A stretch of 29,528 nucleotides of DNA, from contig JAFABC010000357.1 in the NCBI GenBank assembly GCA_023426275.1, forward strand, positions 1 to 29,528, read 5' to 3'. Within the stretch, counting starts at the first letter, position 1; every line of letters begins with the position of its first letter. The notes beneath the pieces are model-generated. The model worked only from the letters and a program-made list of their open reading frames with translations, ran no database searches and was not told the DNA's origin. Both the position numbers and the translations under genes were made by a program. Positions 6,826 through 14,712 of this stretch are shown in pieces. This stretch comes from Pseudomonadota bacterium. GTDB taxonomy: Bacteria > Desulfobacterota > Desulfovibrionia > Desulfovibrionales > Desulfovibrionaceae.

Positions 6826-8586
6826 ATGAAAAAGGCAACACGGCGCACGGGAACACTGCTTGTCGTCCTGCTCCTTCTCGGGGCCGGCGGCTTGCTTTTG
6901 CTCACGGCGGGACAGGACACGGCCAGGGCGCAGGGGGACGACAAGCTCCGGGCCGACATCGTGTCCATCGACGAACTCAGGCAGTTCGGCCCGCTGACCC
7001 AGCCTCCGGTGGTTTTCCTGCACGACAAACACACGGCGGCGCTTGGCAAGCAGGGCCAGCTCTACAAAAAGGAATGCGGCACCTGCCACCTGTCGGACAA
7101 AAACGGGACCATGTATCTCGCCTACCAGCGCGATGACGCCCCGGCCTCGGCCGAACAGATCAAGGACACCTTTCACAAGAACTGCATTTCGTGTCACCGG
7201 GACATGACCGCCGCCGGCCTCAAGTCCGGGCCCACCGACGTGCAGTGCAAAGGCTGCCACAACGCCAAGCCCGACGTGGGCTCCAACTGGCAGCCCATCA
7301 CGGTGGACAAGCGGCTGCACTACCGCCACGCCGCCACCCAGGAGAAATCCGAGAACAAGTGCGGCTCCTGCCACCATGTCTATGACGCCGCCGCCGAAAA
7401 GACCGTGCCCGCGCCCACGCCCGAGAAGGTGCCCGGGGCCTGCGTGTACTGCCATACCCCGACCGGTTCGGTGGAGCCCGGCCGCAAGCCCGAAAAGATC
7501 CGGTCCCTGCGGCTGGCCGCCCACGGCGAATGCGTGACCTGTCACCGGGCCACGGCCGCCACCGGCAAGGACGTGCCCACCGGCCCGTCCACCTGCGCCG
7601 GCTGCCACGGACCGTTGGACCAGAAGGCCATTGCCGAGACGTCGCACAAAAAGGTGCCGGCGGACGCCGACCTGCGCATCAAGCGCGGTCAGCCCGACCT
7701 GGCCATGATCCGGCCCCTGGCCGGGGACAAGCCCCTCGTCGGCGCGGACGGCAAACCGGTCAAGCCGGCCGGCATGCCTCCGGTGCCCTTCGATCATAAA
7801 TACCACGAGGCCGAAAACCAGACCTGCGTCTCCTGCCACCACGCGTCGCTTGCCTCCTGCGCCAGCTGCCACACGGCCTCCGGCGACAAGAAGGGCGGCA
7901 ACGTCACCCTGGAGACGGCCATGCACACGGTCGAGGCGAAACAAAGCTGTGCCGGCTGCCATGCCGCCTTGCAGCAAAAGCCCGAGTGCGCCGGCTGCCA
8001 CACGTCCATGAAAAAGGGCGTGGGCGACACGTCCCGGTGCGGTTCCTGCCATGTGACCCCGACGGGTGCGCTGCAGTCCGAGGTGACCGAGTTCATGAGC
8101 CGCAGCGACAAGGATGCCGCCGCCATGGCCCCGGATCTGGCCAGGAAGCTGCTTGCCGGCAAGCGGGAGCGGACCACGACCATCCCGGCCGGGGAGATTC
8201 CCGAAACCGTGACCATCGGTTCGCTGTCCAAGGACTACGAGCCCTCGGTGCTGCCCCATCGCAAGATCGTGCTCTCCATGATCGCGGGCATGAAGGACAG
8301 CCGGCTGGCCGGGGCGTTCCATGCCACCGACCTGGCCGTGTGCCAGGGCTGCCACCACAACAGCCCCGCCTCCAAGACGCCGCCGCGCTGCGGCAACTGC
8401 CACGTCGCCATCGAAGGCACGGCCGCCTCGCCGCGTCCGGCCCTCAAGGCCGCCTACCACAATCAGTGCATGGGCTGTCACACGGCCATGGGCATCAGCG
8501 GCAAGGTGGTCGACAAGGCCCCCGACGCCAAGCCCGTGCCCAAGTCCACGGATTGCACCGGCTGCCACGCGGCAAAGAAGAACTAG
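6826..8586 (+). CDS. hmcA: High-molecular-weight cytochrome c, 16 haems (HmcA)
   Basis: This 586-aa periplasmic cytochrome has an N-terminal Sec signal (KKATRR, a hydrophobic stretch to about residue 28, then TARAQ as the likely cleavage region). I count exactly sixteen CxxCH motifs, from CGTCH to the last CTGCH near the C-terminus, which is the number known for HmcA of Desulfovibrio. Haem-rich clusters are interrupted by a haem-free stretch after the twelfth motif (about 420-500). HmcA accepts electrons from periplasmic hydrogenase/cytochrome c3 and passes them to the membrane Hmc subunits. It is the first gene of hmcABCDEF, divergent from tunR. GAGGG lies 11 bases before the ATG. Haem attachment and the role come from family knowledge. 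Confidence 0.97.
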   Translation: MKKATRRTGTLLVVLLLLGAGGLLLLTAGQDTARAQGDDKLRADIVSIDELRQFGPLTQPPVVFLHDKHTAALGKQGQLYKKECGTCHLSDKNGTMYLAYQRDDAPASAEQIKDTFHKNCISCHRDMTAAGLKSGPTDVQCKGCHNAKPDVGSNWQPITVDKRLHYRHAATQEKSENKCGSCHHVYDAAAEKTVPAPTPEKVPGACVYCHTPTGSVEPGRKPEKIRSLRLAAHGECVTCHRATAATGKDVPTGPSTCAGCHGPLDQKAIAETSHKKVPADADLRIKRGQPDLAMIRPLAGDKPLVGADGKPVKPAGMPPVPFDHKYHEAENQTCVSCHHASLASCASCHTASGDKKGGNVTLETAMHTVEAKQSCAGCHAALQQKPECAGCHTSMKKGVGDTSRCGSCHVTPTGALQSEVTEFMSRSDKDAAAMAPDLARKLLAGKRERTTTIPAGEIPETVTIGSLSKDYEPSVLPHRKIVLSMIAGMKDSRLAGAFHATDLAVCQGCHHNSPASKTPPRCGNCHVAIEGTAASPRPALKAAYHNQCMGCHTAMGISGKVVDKAPDAKPVPKSTDCTGCHAAKKN

Positions 8587-8616
8587 CACACGCCAACCAG
8601 ACGAGGTCGCGATACG

Positions 8617-9669
8617 ATGAAACGAAGACACTTTCTGGGCCTTTTGGGAGCGGCCGGGGTGACCCTGACCACGGGGACCAAGGCCAAGGCTTCCGATGCC
8701 GCGGATGTGGCGGGCCTGCCCAATGCGTTCGGGGTCCTCTTCGACGCCTCCCGCTGCATCGGCTGCCGCAAATGCGAGGCCGCCTGCAACACGGTCAACG
8801 AACTGCCCAAGCCGGACAAGCCGTTTGACGATCTGACCGTGCTCGACACCGAGCGCCGCACGACCGCCAAGGCCTATACCGTGGTCAACAAATACGTGCC
8901 CAAGCCCGGCGAAAACCCGGTCTTTCGCAAGATCCAGTGCAACCACTGCATGGAGCCGGCCTGCGCTTCGGCCTGCTTCGTCAAGGCCTTCAAGAAGACC
9001 CCGACGGGCGCGGTCGTCTACGACGCCTCTCTGTGCGTCGGCTGCCGCTACTGCATGGTGGCCTGTCCGTTCAACATTCCGACCTACGAATACGACAAGG
9101 TCATTTCCCCGCGCGTGATGAAGTGCACCATGTGCTACCCGCGCATCAAGGAAGGCAAGCTGCCCGGCTGCGTCGAGGCCTGCCCCAAGGAGGCCCTGCA
9201 GTTCGGCAAGCGCCGGGAGCTGCTCAACGTGGCCTGGGACCGGCTGTCGGCCAATCCCGACAAATACGTGCAGCACGTCTACGGCGAGCACGAGATGGGC
9301 GGCACGAGCTGGCTGTACCTCGCGCCCAAACCCTCGTTCGCGGCCCTCGGCATGAACGAGCATCTGGGCACCGAGTCCGCGCCCCAGCTGACCAGCGGCG
9401 CCCTGGCCGCCGTGCCGGCCGTGGCCGGCATCTGGCCGGTGCTGCTGACCGGCCTCTACGCCGTCAGCAAGCGCAAGGACAAAATCGCCGAGGAAGAAAA
9501 GAAGGCGGCGGTCGAGTCGGCCATCGCCAAGGCCAGCGCCGAGGCCGAGGCCAAGCTGGCCGAGGAGTTGTCCAAGGCCGAGGTGGCCAACAAACGGCGC
9601 ATCGAGGTCGAGGTCAAAAAGGCGCTTGAAGCGTCCGCCAAGGACGCCGACGGCGGGGAGGACGCGTAA
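8617..9669 (+). CDS. hmcB: Hmc complex ferredoxin-like subunit HmcB
   Basis: The 350-aa iron-sulfur subunit has a twin-arginine-like N-terminus (MKRRHFLGLLGAAG). Four [4Fe-4S] ligand sets are visible: C47/50/53/57, C108/111/116/120, C140/143/146/150 and C170/173/185/189. This is the DMSO-reductase-B/HybA pattern. A single hydrophobic segment (260-282) follows, then a charged, Ala/Glu/Lys-rich coiled coil at about 285-342. It should pass electrons between HmcA and the membrane subunits, anchored by its C-terminal helix. The Tat-like start would place the FeS domain in the periplasm, although which side it occupies should be treated as inferred. The stop overlaps the hmcC start (TAATG). GAGG lies 10 bases before the ATG. 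Confidence 0.95.
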   Translation: MKRRHFLGLLGAAGVTLTTGTKAKASDAADVAGLPNAFGVLFDASRCIGCRKCEAACNTVNELPKPDKPFDDLTVLDTERRTTAKAYTVVNKYVPKPGENPVFRKIQCNHCMEPACASACFVKAFKKTPTGAVVYDASLCVGCRYCMVACPFNIPTYEYDKVISPRVMKCTMCYPRIKEGKLPGCVEACPKEALQFGKRRELLNVAWDRLSANPDKYVQHVYGEHEMGGTSWLYLAPKPSFAALGMNEHLGTESAPQLTSGALAAVPAVAGIWPVLLTGLYAVSKRKDKIAEEEKKAAVESAIAKASAEAEAKLAEELSKAEVANKRRIEVEVKKALEASAKDADGGEDA

Positions 9670-10844
9670 TGTCGACGGAAGCCAGCAGCAAGAAGGCGCT
9701 CCTGACGCCTTTTAACATCGTGGCCGGCATCATCCTGGCCGCCGGCATCGTGGTGACCGTCATGCGGTTCACCATGGGCCTGGGCTCGGTGACCAACCTG
9801 TCGGACAACAACCCCTGGGGCATCTGGATCGGTTTCGACCTCCTGTGCGGCGTCGCCCTGGCCGCCGGCGGCTACACCACGTCGGCCGCCTGCTACATCT
9901 TCGGCTTCAAGCGCTTCCACGCCGCCGTGCGCCCGGCCATCCTGACGGCCTTTCTGGGCTACGCCCTGGTCGTCTTCGCGCTCAACTACGACGTCGGCCG
10001 CCCCTGGCGCCTGCCGTACCCCATCTTCTACTCGCAGGGCACGACCTCGATTCTCTTCGAAGTGGGCCTTTGCGTGTTCATCTACCTGACGGTGCTCTTC
10101 CTGGAGTACCTGCCCGCAGCCCTGGAGTGGAAGGGCGGCTACGACAAGCTGCGCGGCGTCCTGGTCAAGGTGACCATGGGCCTGACCATTCTCGGCGTCA
10201 TCCTGTCCACCCTGCACCAGAGCTCGCTTGGCGCGCTCTACCTCATCGTCCCGTCCAAGCTCCATCCCCTGTGGTACACCCCGTACCTGCCGGTGATGTT
10301 TTTCATGTCGAGCATGTTCGCCGGCCTGTCCATGGTCCTCTTCGAGGGCACGCTCTCGCACAAGTACTTCCATCACAAGATGGACGAGGACTACAACACC
10401 AACTACCTGGACCTGCAGTTCGCCTTTGCCAAGGGCGCGGCCTGGATCATGTCCGGCTACCTGGCCATGAAGCTCATCGGCCTGGCCATGGACAACCGCT
10501 GGCACTACCTCTTTACCGGCTACGGCGCCTGGTGGCTGTTCGAGGTCATCGGCTTCGTGGTGCTGCCGTGCTACTGCTACGCCGTGGGCTATCGCGATCG
10601 TAATATCAATCTGGTGCGCCTCGCCGCCCCCTGGACCGTCATCGGCATCATGCTCAACCGCTTCAACGTGAGCCTGATCGCTTTCAACTGGCAGTTGCCG
10701 AGCGCGCTTCGCTACTTCCCGAGCCTGGGCGAGATCATCATCTCGGTGTTCGTGGTCACGGTCGGCGTGCTGGCCTTCCGGTTCATCGTCACCCGTATGC
10801 CGATCTTCTACGCCCACCCGGCCTACAAAGACTCGTCCCACTAG
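9669..10844 (+). CDS. hmcC: Hmc complex NrfD/PsrC-like membrane subunit HmcC
   Basis: This 391-aa integral membrane protein of the NrfD/HybB/PsrC family has about ten hydrophobic helices, the first at about 13-36. The family-type segments SDNNPWGIWIGFDLLCGVAL (helix 2), NYDVGRPWRLPYP and STLHQSSLGALY are present. Such subunits hold quinone-reactive or proton-conducting sites and connect a periplasmic FeS partner to the membrane. In Hmc it would take electrons from HmcB. It is translationally coupled to hmcB through a 1-base overlap, and hmcD follows 20 bases later. No cofactor-binding histidine pattern is certain from sequence alone. Confidence 0.95.
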   Translation: MSTEASSKKALLTPFNIVAGIILAAGIVVTVMRFTMGLGSVTNLSDNNPWGIWIGFDLLCGVALAAGGYTTSAACYIFGFKRFHAAVRPAILTAFLGYALVVFALNYDVGRPWRLPYPIFYSQGTTSILFEVGLCVFIYLTVLFLEYLPAALEWKGGYDKLRGVLVKVTMGLTILGVILSTLHQSSLGALYLIVPSKLHPLWYTPYLPVMFFMSSMFAGLSMVLFEGTLSHKYFHHKMDEDYNTNYLDLQFAFAKGAAWIMSGYLAMKLIGLAMDNRWHYLFTGYGAWWLFEVIGFVVLPCYCYAVGYRDRNINLVRLAAPWTVIGIMLNRFNVSLIAFNWQLPSALRYFPSLGEIIISVFVVTVGVLAFRFIVTRMPIFYAHPAYKDSSH

Positions 10845-10864
10845 GATGAAGGTGGAGGTTTCCG

Positions 10865-10999
10865 ATGTTTAATACCTTGCAAGACCTGATGCTGCACAAC
10901 AAGAGCATCACCTATATCATGATGGGCGTGGTGCTCGTGTGTTTCGTCGGCTTCTGGCGCTTCCTGACGGGGCGCGAGGAACGCAACCGGCGCTACTAG
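10865..10999 (+). CDS. hmcD: Small Hmc membrane subunit HmcD
   Basis: This 44-aa protein starts MFNTLQDLMLHNKSITYIMM and has one transmembrane helix (about 16-34, ITYIMMGVVLVCFVGFW) and a basic, charged C-terminal tail ending NRRY. GGAGG lies 6 bases before the ATG. The position between hmcC and hmcE and the size match HmcD, the tiny membrane subunit of the complex. Its function is unknown; it may stabilise HmcC/HmcE. It is short enough for automatic calling to miss. Confidence 0.88.
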   Translation: MFNTLQDLMLHNKSITYIMMGVVLVCFVGFWRFLTGREERNRRY

Positions 11000-11037
11000 G
11001 CCGCGCCAGGACCGTGATACGGTAAGGAGAAGATCGC

Positions 11038-11715
11038 ATGTATGCATTCCTGACGGGTCCGATGCTCTGGCTGTCGTTCGCCATCTGCATCGTCGGCTGC
11101 GCCTGGCGCGTCGTCAAATACGTGAGGGGCCTCGACTGGCAACTCGACCGCGTTCCCTATGGCTATTACCGCGAGCTCGCCTTCAAGGGGGCGCTCAAGT
11201 CCATCTTCCACTGGCTCACCCCGTACGGGTCGCGCAGCTGGCGGATCAAACCGCTCTACGCGGCCGCCTTTTTCCTGCTCCACATCGGGCTGGTCATCGT
11301 GCCGCTGTTCCTGTTCGCCCATGTGATGCTGGTGTCCGAGCGCTTCGGCGTCTCCTGGCCCACGCTGCCGGCCGGTCTGGCCGACGCGCTCACCATCCTG
11401 GCCCTGGCCGCCGGCGTCTTCATCCTGCTGCGCCGCTTCGCCCTGCCGGAGGTGCGCATCATCACCACCGCCCACGACCTGTGGGTCATGGCCATCAGCC
11501 TGGCCCCGCTTTTTACCGGGTTCGTGGCCGCCCATCAGGCCGGGGACCACAGCGGCTGGCTGCTGGCCCACATCATCACCGGGGAAATCTGGCTGATCGC
11601 CATTCCGTTCACCAAGCTTTCCCACGTGGTGCTGTTCTTCTGTTCCCGGGCCCAGATCGGAGTGGATTTCGGCGTCAAGCGCGGCGGGCAGCGCGGCCGC
11701 GGCATCGTCTGGTAG
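11038..11715 (+). CDS. hmcE: Hmc membrane subunit HmcE (NarI-like)
   Basis: The 225-aa integral membrane protein has about five helices (start to about 20, 70-97, 110-132, 143-165 and 175-205). It resembles the gamma subunits of respiratory nitrate reductases (NarI) and the membrane subunits partnered with HdrD-like proteins. Histidines within helices (AAFFLLHIGLVIV, TTAHDLWVM, KLSHVVLFF) are candidate haem b ligands. AAGGAG precedes the ATG by 9 bases. It lies between hmcD and hmcF, and its partner should be the FeS protein HmcF on the cytoplasmic side. Confidence 0.93.
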   Translation: MYAFLTGPMLWLSFAICIVGCAWRVVKYVRGLDWQLDRVPYGYYRELAFKGALKSIFHWLTPYGSRSWRIKPLYAAAFFLLHIGLVIVPLFLFAHVMLVSERFGVSWPTLPAGLADALTILALAAGVFILLRRFALPEVRIITTAHDLWVMAISLAPLFTGFVAAHQAGDHSGWLLAHIITGEIWLIAIPFTKLSHVVLFFCSRAQIGVDFGVKRGGQRGRGIVW

Positions 11716-11749
11716 AAACGGTCGACGCCAGTCGCCAAGGAGATACGAC

Positions 11750-13144
11750 ATGCCTGAAGGGATCTATTGCAACAAGCAGCCGGTGACGACCGAGGAGGCG
11801 CTCAAGGCGCTTCTGTCGGACACCCGGGGCACCAAATACTACGCGGAAATGCTCGAACTGGAAGTGGACCGCGAAAAGCTGTGGTCCACCATCCAGAAGA
11901 CCATGAAATCGCGCATGAAGACGTGGCTTGACGTCTGCGCCCGCTGCGGGCTGTGCGCCGACTCCTGCTTCCTGTATCTGGTCAACGACCGCGACCCGGA
12001 GCAGGTGCCGTCCTACAAGATTCATTCGACGCTCGGCGAAATCATCAAGCGCAAGGGCGACGTGGACAACGCGTTCATGCGCCACGCCATGGAAGTGGCC
12101 TGGTCGCGCTGCACCTGCTGCAACCGCTGCGCCATGTATTGCCCCCACGGCATCGACATCGGCATCATGATGGGGTATTTGCGCGGCCTGCTGTACTCCC
12201 AGGGTTTCGTGCCCTGGGAACTCAAGATCGGTGCCGGCATGCACCGCGTCTACCGGGCCCAGATGGACGTGACCACCGAGGACTGGACCGAAACCTGCGA
12301 CTGGATGGCCGAGGAGCAGCAGGACGACTGGCCCGGGCTTGAGATTCCCATCGACAAGGAAGACGCGGACATCATGTACACGTGCAATGCCCGCGAGCCC
12401 AAGCACTATCCCGAGGATCTGGCCGAGGCGGCCATCCTCTTCCATATTGCCGGCGAGAACTGGACCGTGCCCTCGGAAGGCTGGGAGCAGACCAGCCTGT
12501 CGATGTTCGCCGGCGACTGGGAAGCCTGCAAGCTGCAGGTGCAAAACGTCTACGCCGCCATCGAACGCCTGCGGCCCAAGCGGGTCATCGGCACGGAATG
12601 CGGCCACGCCCACCGGGCCACGGTCGTTGAAGGGCCCTACTGGGCCGGGCGTCCCGACGGCCAGCCGCCCGCGCCCTATATCCACTATGTGCAGTGGGTG
12701 GCCGAGGCCCTGCGCACGGGCAAGCTCAAGATCGATCCGGCCAAGCGCATCAAGCAGCCCGTCACCTATCAGGATTCGTGCAACTACGTGCGCAACTGGG
12801 GTCTGGCCGAAACCGCCCGCGAGATTTTGTCCTACATCGTGGAGCCCGGCTACCTGCGCGAGATGACGCCGAACAAGGAACACAACTACTGCTGCGGCGG
12901 TGGCGGCGGTTTCAACGGCATCGGCAAGTTCCGTCCCCAGCGCAACAAGGCGCTTCTCACCAAGCGCGACCAGATCCTCGCCACCGGGGCCAAGCTCGTC
13001 ATCGCGCCCTGCCACAACTGCTGGGACGCCATCCGCGACCTGGAGGAGGAGTACCAGATCGGCATCGACTGGTCCTTCCTCAAGCCGCTGCTCATCAAGA
13101 TGGTTGTCGTTCCCGAGCATTTGAAGCCCAAGGAAGAGGAATAA
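11750..13144 (+). CDS. hmcF: Hmc cytoplasmic FeS subunit HmcF (HdrD-like)
   Basis: The 464-aa protein of the heterodisulfide-reductase D/GlpC type has two [4Fe-4S] ligand sets at C63/66/69/73 and C121/124/127/131 (CTCCNRCAMYCPHG). The C-terminal half carries cysteine-rich (CCG-type) motifs: a cysteine in QDSCNYVRNWG, CCGGGGGF, and the terminal APCHNCWD. There is no signal or membrane segment, so it should sit on the cytoplasmic face, bound to HmcE, and deliver electrons to cytoplasmic acceptors of sulfate reduction. AAGGAG lies 8 bases before the ATG. Last structural gene of the Hmc complex; no terminator is visible before the Usp gene 62 bases on. Confidence 0.95.
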   Translation: MPEGIYCNKQPVTTEEALKALLSDTRGTKYYAEMLELEVDREKLWSTIQKTMKSRMKTWLDVCARCGLCADSCFLYLVNDRDPEQVPSYKIHSTLGEIIKRKGDVDNAFMRHAMEVAWSRCTCCNRCAMYCPHGIDIGIMMGYLRGLLYSQGFVPWELKIGAGMHRVYRAQMDVTTEDWTETCDWMAEEQQDDWPGLEIPIDKEDADIMYTCNAREPKHYPEDLAEAAILFHIAGENWTVPSEGWEQTSLSMFAGDWEACKLQVQNVYAAIERLRPKRVIGTECGHAHRATVVEGPYWAGRPDGQPPAPYIHYVQWVAEALRTGKLKIDPAKRIKQPVTYQDSCNYVRNWGLAETAREILSYIVEPGYLREMTPNKEHNYCCGGGGGFNGIGKFRPQRNKALLTKRDQILATGAKLVIAPCHNCWDAIRDLEEEYQIGIDWSFLKPLLIKMVVVPEHLKPKEEE

Positions 13145-13206
13145 GGCCCACAGGGCATTGACGCGGCAATGAACAACGCACCTCTCACGCTCCATGGGGG
13201 TCGGGT

Positions 13207-14142
13207 ATGTTTGGGAAAATAGTGTTTGCGACTTCGGGCGCGCCGGATTGCGACAGCGCCGCCCGCGTGGCCTTCGACATGGCGGGCCGCTACGGCTCCG
13301 AGATCATCATCTTCCATTGCCTGGGCATTCCCGGCAAGGGCGACAGCAATCTGGTGCTCGACGTGCGCACCGGCGAGGAAGTGGACGCCGACGAGGAATA
13401 TCTGGAGGGCGTGCGCGAGGAACTGCGCACCACCTACGCCATCCAGCTGTCCGGCTGCCCCAGGGCCCGGATCGAGATCGCCATCGGCAATCCCTCCCGC
13501 GAGGTGTTGCGCGTGGCCCGCAAGGAAGACGCGGACATCATCGTCATGGGCGCGCGCGGCGCGGGCATGGAGGTCGGCGGCTTCTACCGGCGCGGCGTCA
13601 TCGGGGCCACCCACCAGAAGGTGGCCAAGGCCGCCCGCTGCCCGGTGCTCACGGTTTCGCGTCCGGCCGCCTCGTTTTGGGGCGGGTTCTCCAATATCGT
13701 CTTCGCCACGGACTTCTCCAAGGCGTCGGAATCGGCCTTCAAGCTGGCCGAAACCGTCGCCCGGGACGTCTCCGGCGATCTGCACCTGTTTCACTGCGTC
13801 GACCTCGAACGGCTGCAATCGCCCATCGCCCTGACCCAGGAGGGCATCGAGGGCCGGCTGGCCGAGGCCCGGCGCAAGATCCAGACCGAATACGCTTCCA
13901 AGCTCGGCGATCTGGCCAAGCGGACCTCCATCGAGGTCTGGGAAGGATCGCCCTACGTGGAAATCGTCAAGTTCGCCCGGGAACGGCAGGCCGACCTCAT
14001 CGTCATGGCCCACCACACCCGGGAGGTCGATCCCGACGAACGGCCGTTCGGCAGCACCCTGGAGCAGGTCCTTGTGCGGGCCACCTGTCCCGTCATCAGC
14101 ATCAACCGTCCGGACAAGCTGCCCGTGGCGATGGATGCCTAG
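13207..14142 (+). CDS. Tandem universal stress protein (two Usp domains)
   Basis: This 311-aa protein is made of two UspA folds, about residues 1-155 and 158-311. Domain 1 starts KIVFATSGAPDCDSA and retains a glycine pattern after the fourth strand (VMGARGAG), so it might bind ATP. Domain 2 starts NIVFATDFSKASESA, but the equivalent place reads VMAHHTREVDPDERPFGSTL; the G-x2-G part of the nucleotide loop is missing. It sits 62 bases downstream of hmcF with only a weak G-rich ribosome site, in the same direction and without an intervening terminator, so it is probably part of the hmc transcript. Role in Hmc regulation or stress is inferred from position only. Confidence 0.9.
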   Translation: MFGKIVFATSGAPDCDSAARVAFDMAGRYGSEIIIFHCLGIPGKGDSNLVLDVRTGEEVDADEEYLEGVREELRTTYAIQLSGCPRARIEIAIGNPSREVLRVARKEDADIIVMGARGAGMEVGGFYRRGVIGATHQKVAKAARCPVLTVSRPAASFWGGFSNIVFATDFSKASESAFKLAETVARDVSGDLHLFHCVDLERLQSPIALTQEGIEGRLAEARRKIQTEYASKLGDLAKRTSIEVWEGSPYVEIVKFARERQADLIVMAHHTREVDPDERPFGSTLEQVLVRATCPVISINRPDKLPVAMDA

Positions 14143-14277
14143 CTTCGCGTCCCCGGGGAGCATCCCGAAACGTTTTCGCGCCGCCGCCAGGACCCGAACG
14201 GGGCGACCGGCGGCGGTTGCCGACGATACGGGCGCGAACGGCGCGCCAGCACTCCAACGCAAAGGAGCAGTGGAGCC

Positions 14278-14637
14278 ATGACCAAGAAAACCATCCTGAC
14301 CGTGGACGATGATCCCAATATCCGCGAGTACCTGGAGGCGCTTTTCACCGACAACGGCTACGAGGTCGTCACCGCCGAAAACGGCGACAAGGCCATGGAG
14401 CTGCTCAAGGACCTGCGGCCCGACCTCATCACCCTCGATGTCGAGATGCCCGACAAGACCGGTCCCTGGGTCAGCCGGGCCATCCAGAAAAACAGCGCCC
14501 TGGCCTCGATTCCCATCGTGGTCATCACCGGCCACACGGAACTGAACTACATCATTCCCAAGGCCGCGGCCTTTTTGGGCAAACCCTTTGACGCCGACGA
14601 AGTCCTGCGCATCGTGCGCGAGACCATCGGTTCCTGA
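14278..14637 (+). CDS. Single-domain response regulator, paralogue of the 2398-2754 gene
   Basis: This 119-aa receiver-only regulator has the acidic pocket DDDP (10-13), the phospho-acceptor aspartate in TLDVEMP (D54), the switch threonine in VVITG, and the conserved lysine in LGKPF. Strong similarity to the receiver at 2398-2754 covers the whole length, including GDKAME.L and RPD.ITLD.EMP. Its position downstream of the hmc genes recalls rrf1 of D. vulgaris, also a receiver-type gene after hmcF, but I cannot assert orthology. AAAGGAG lies 10 bases before the ATG. The 135-base leader holds only GC-rich dyads. The multi-PAS kinase gene follows after a hairpin. Confidence 0.9.
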   Translation: MTKKTILTVDDDPNIREYLEALFTDNGYEVVTAENGDKAMELLKDLRPDLITLDVEMPDKTGPWVSRAIQKNSALASIPIVVITGHTELNYIIPKAAAFLGKPFDADEVLRIVRETIGS

Positions 14638-14647
14638 CGCGGGAGGC

Positions 14648-14675
14648 GGGAAGGTCGCCCGCCGGCGGCCTTCCC
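14648..14675 (+). terminator. Strong hairpin between response regulator and kinase
   Basis: GGGAAGGTCGCC (14648-14659) pairs with GGCGGCCTTCCC (14664-14675) with one T-G wobble, giving a 12-bp stem and a 4-nt loop. It starts 10 bases after the regulator stop and ends 37 bases before the kinase start. There is no T-tract, so it may be a partial terminator or an mRNA-stabilising element rather than a full stop. Confidence 0.55.
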
Positions 14676-14712
14676 CTTGCCACCTTGGCCCGGATACAAG
14701 CGAAGTGACGTC

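Noticed and set aside
6613..9363. Long minus-strand open frame opposite hmcA and hmcB
   Set aside because: Antisense shadow of the 16-haem cytochrome and FeS genes, with no recognisable domain.
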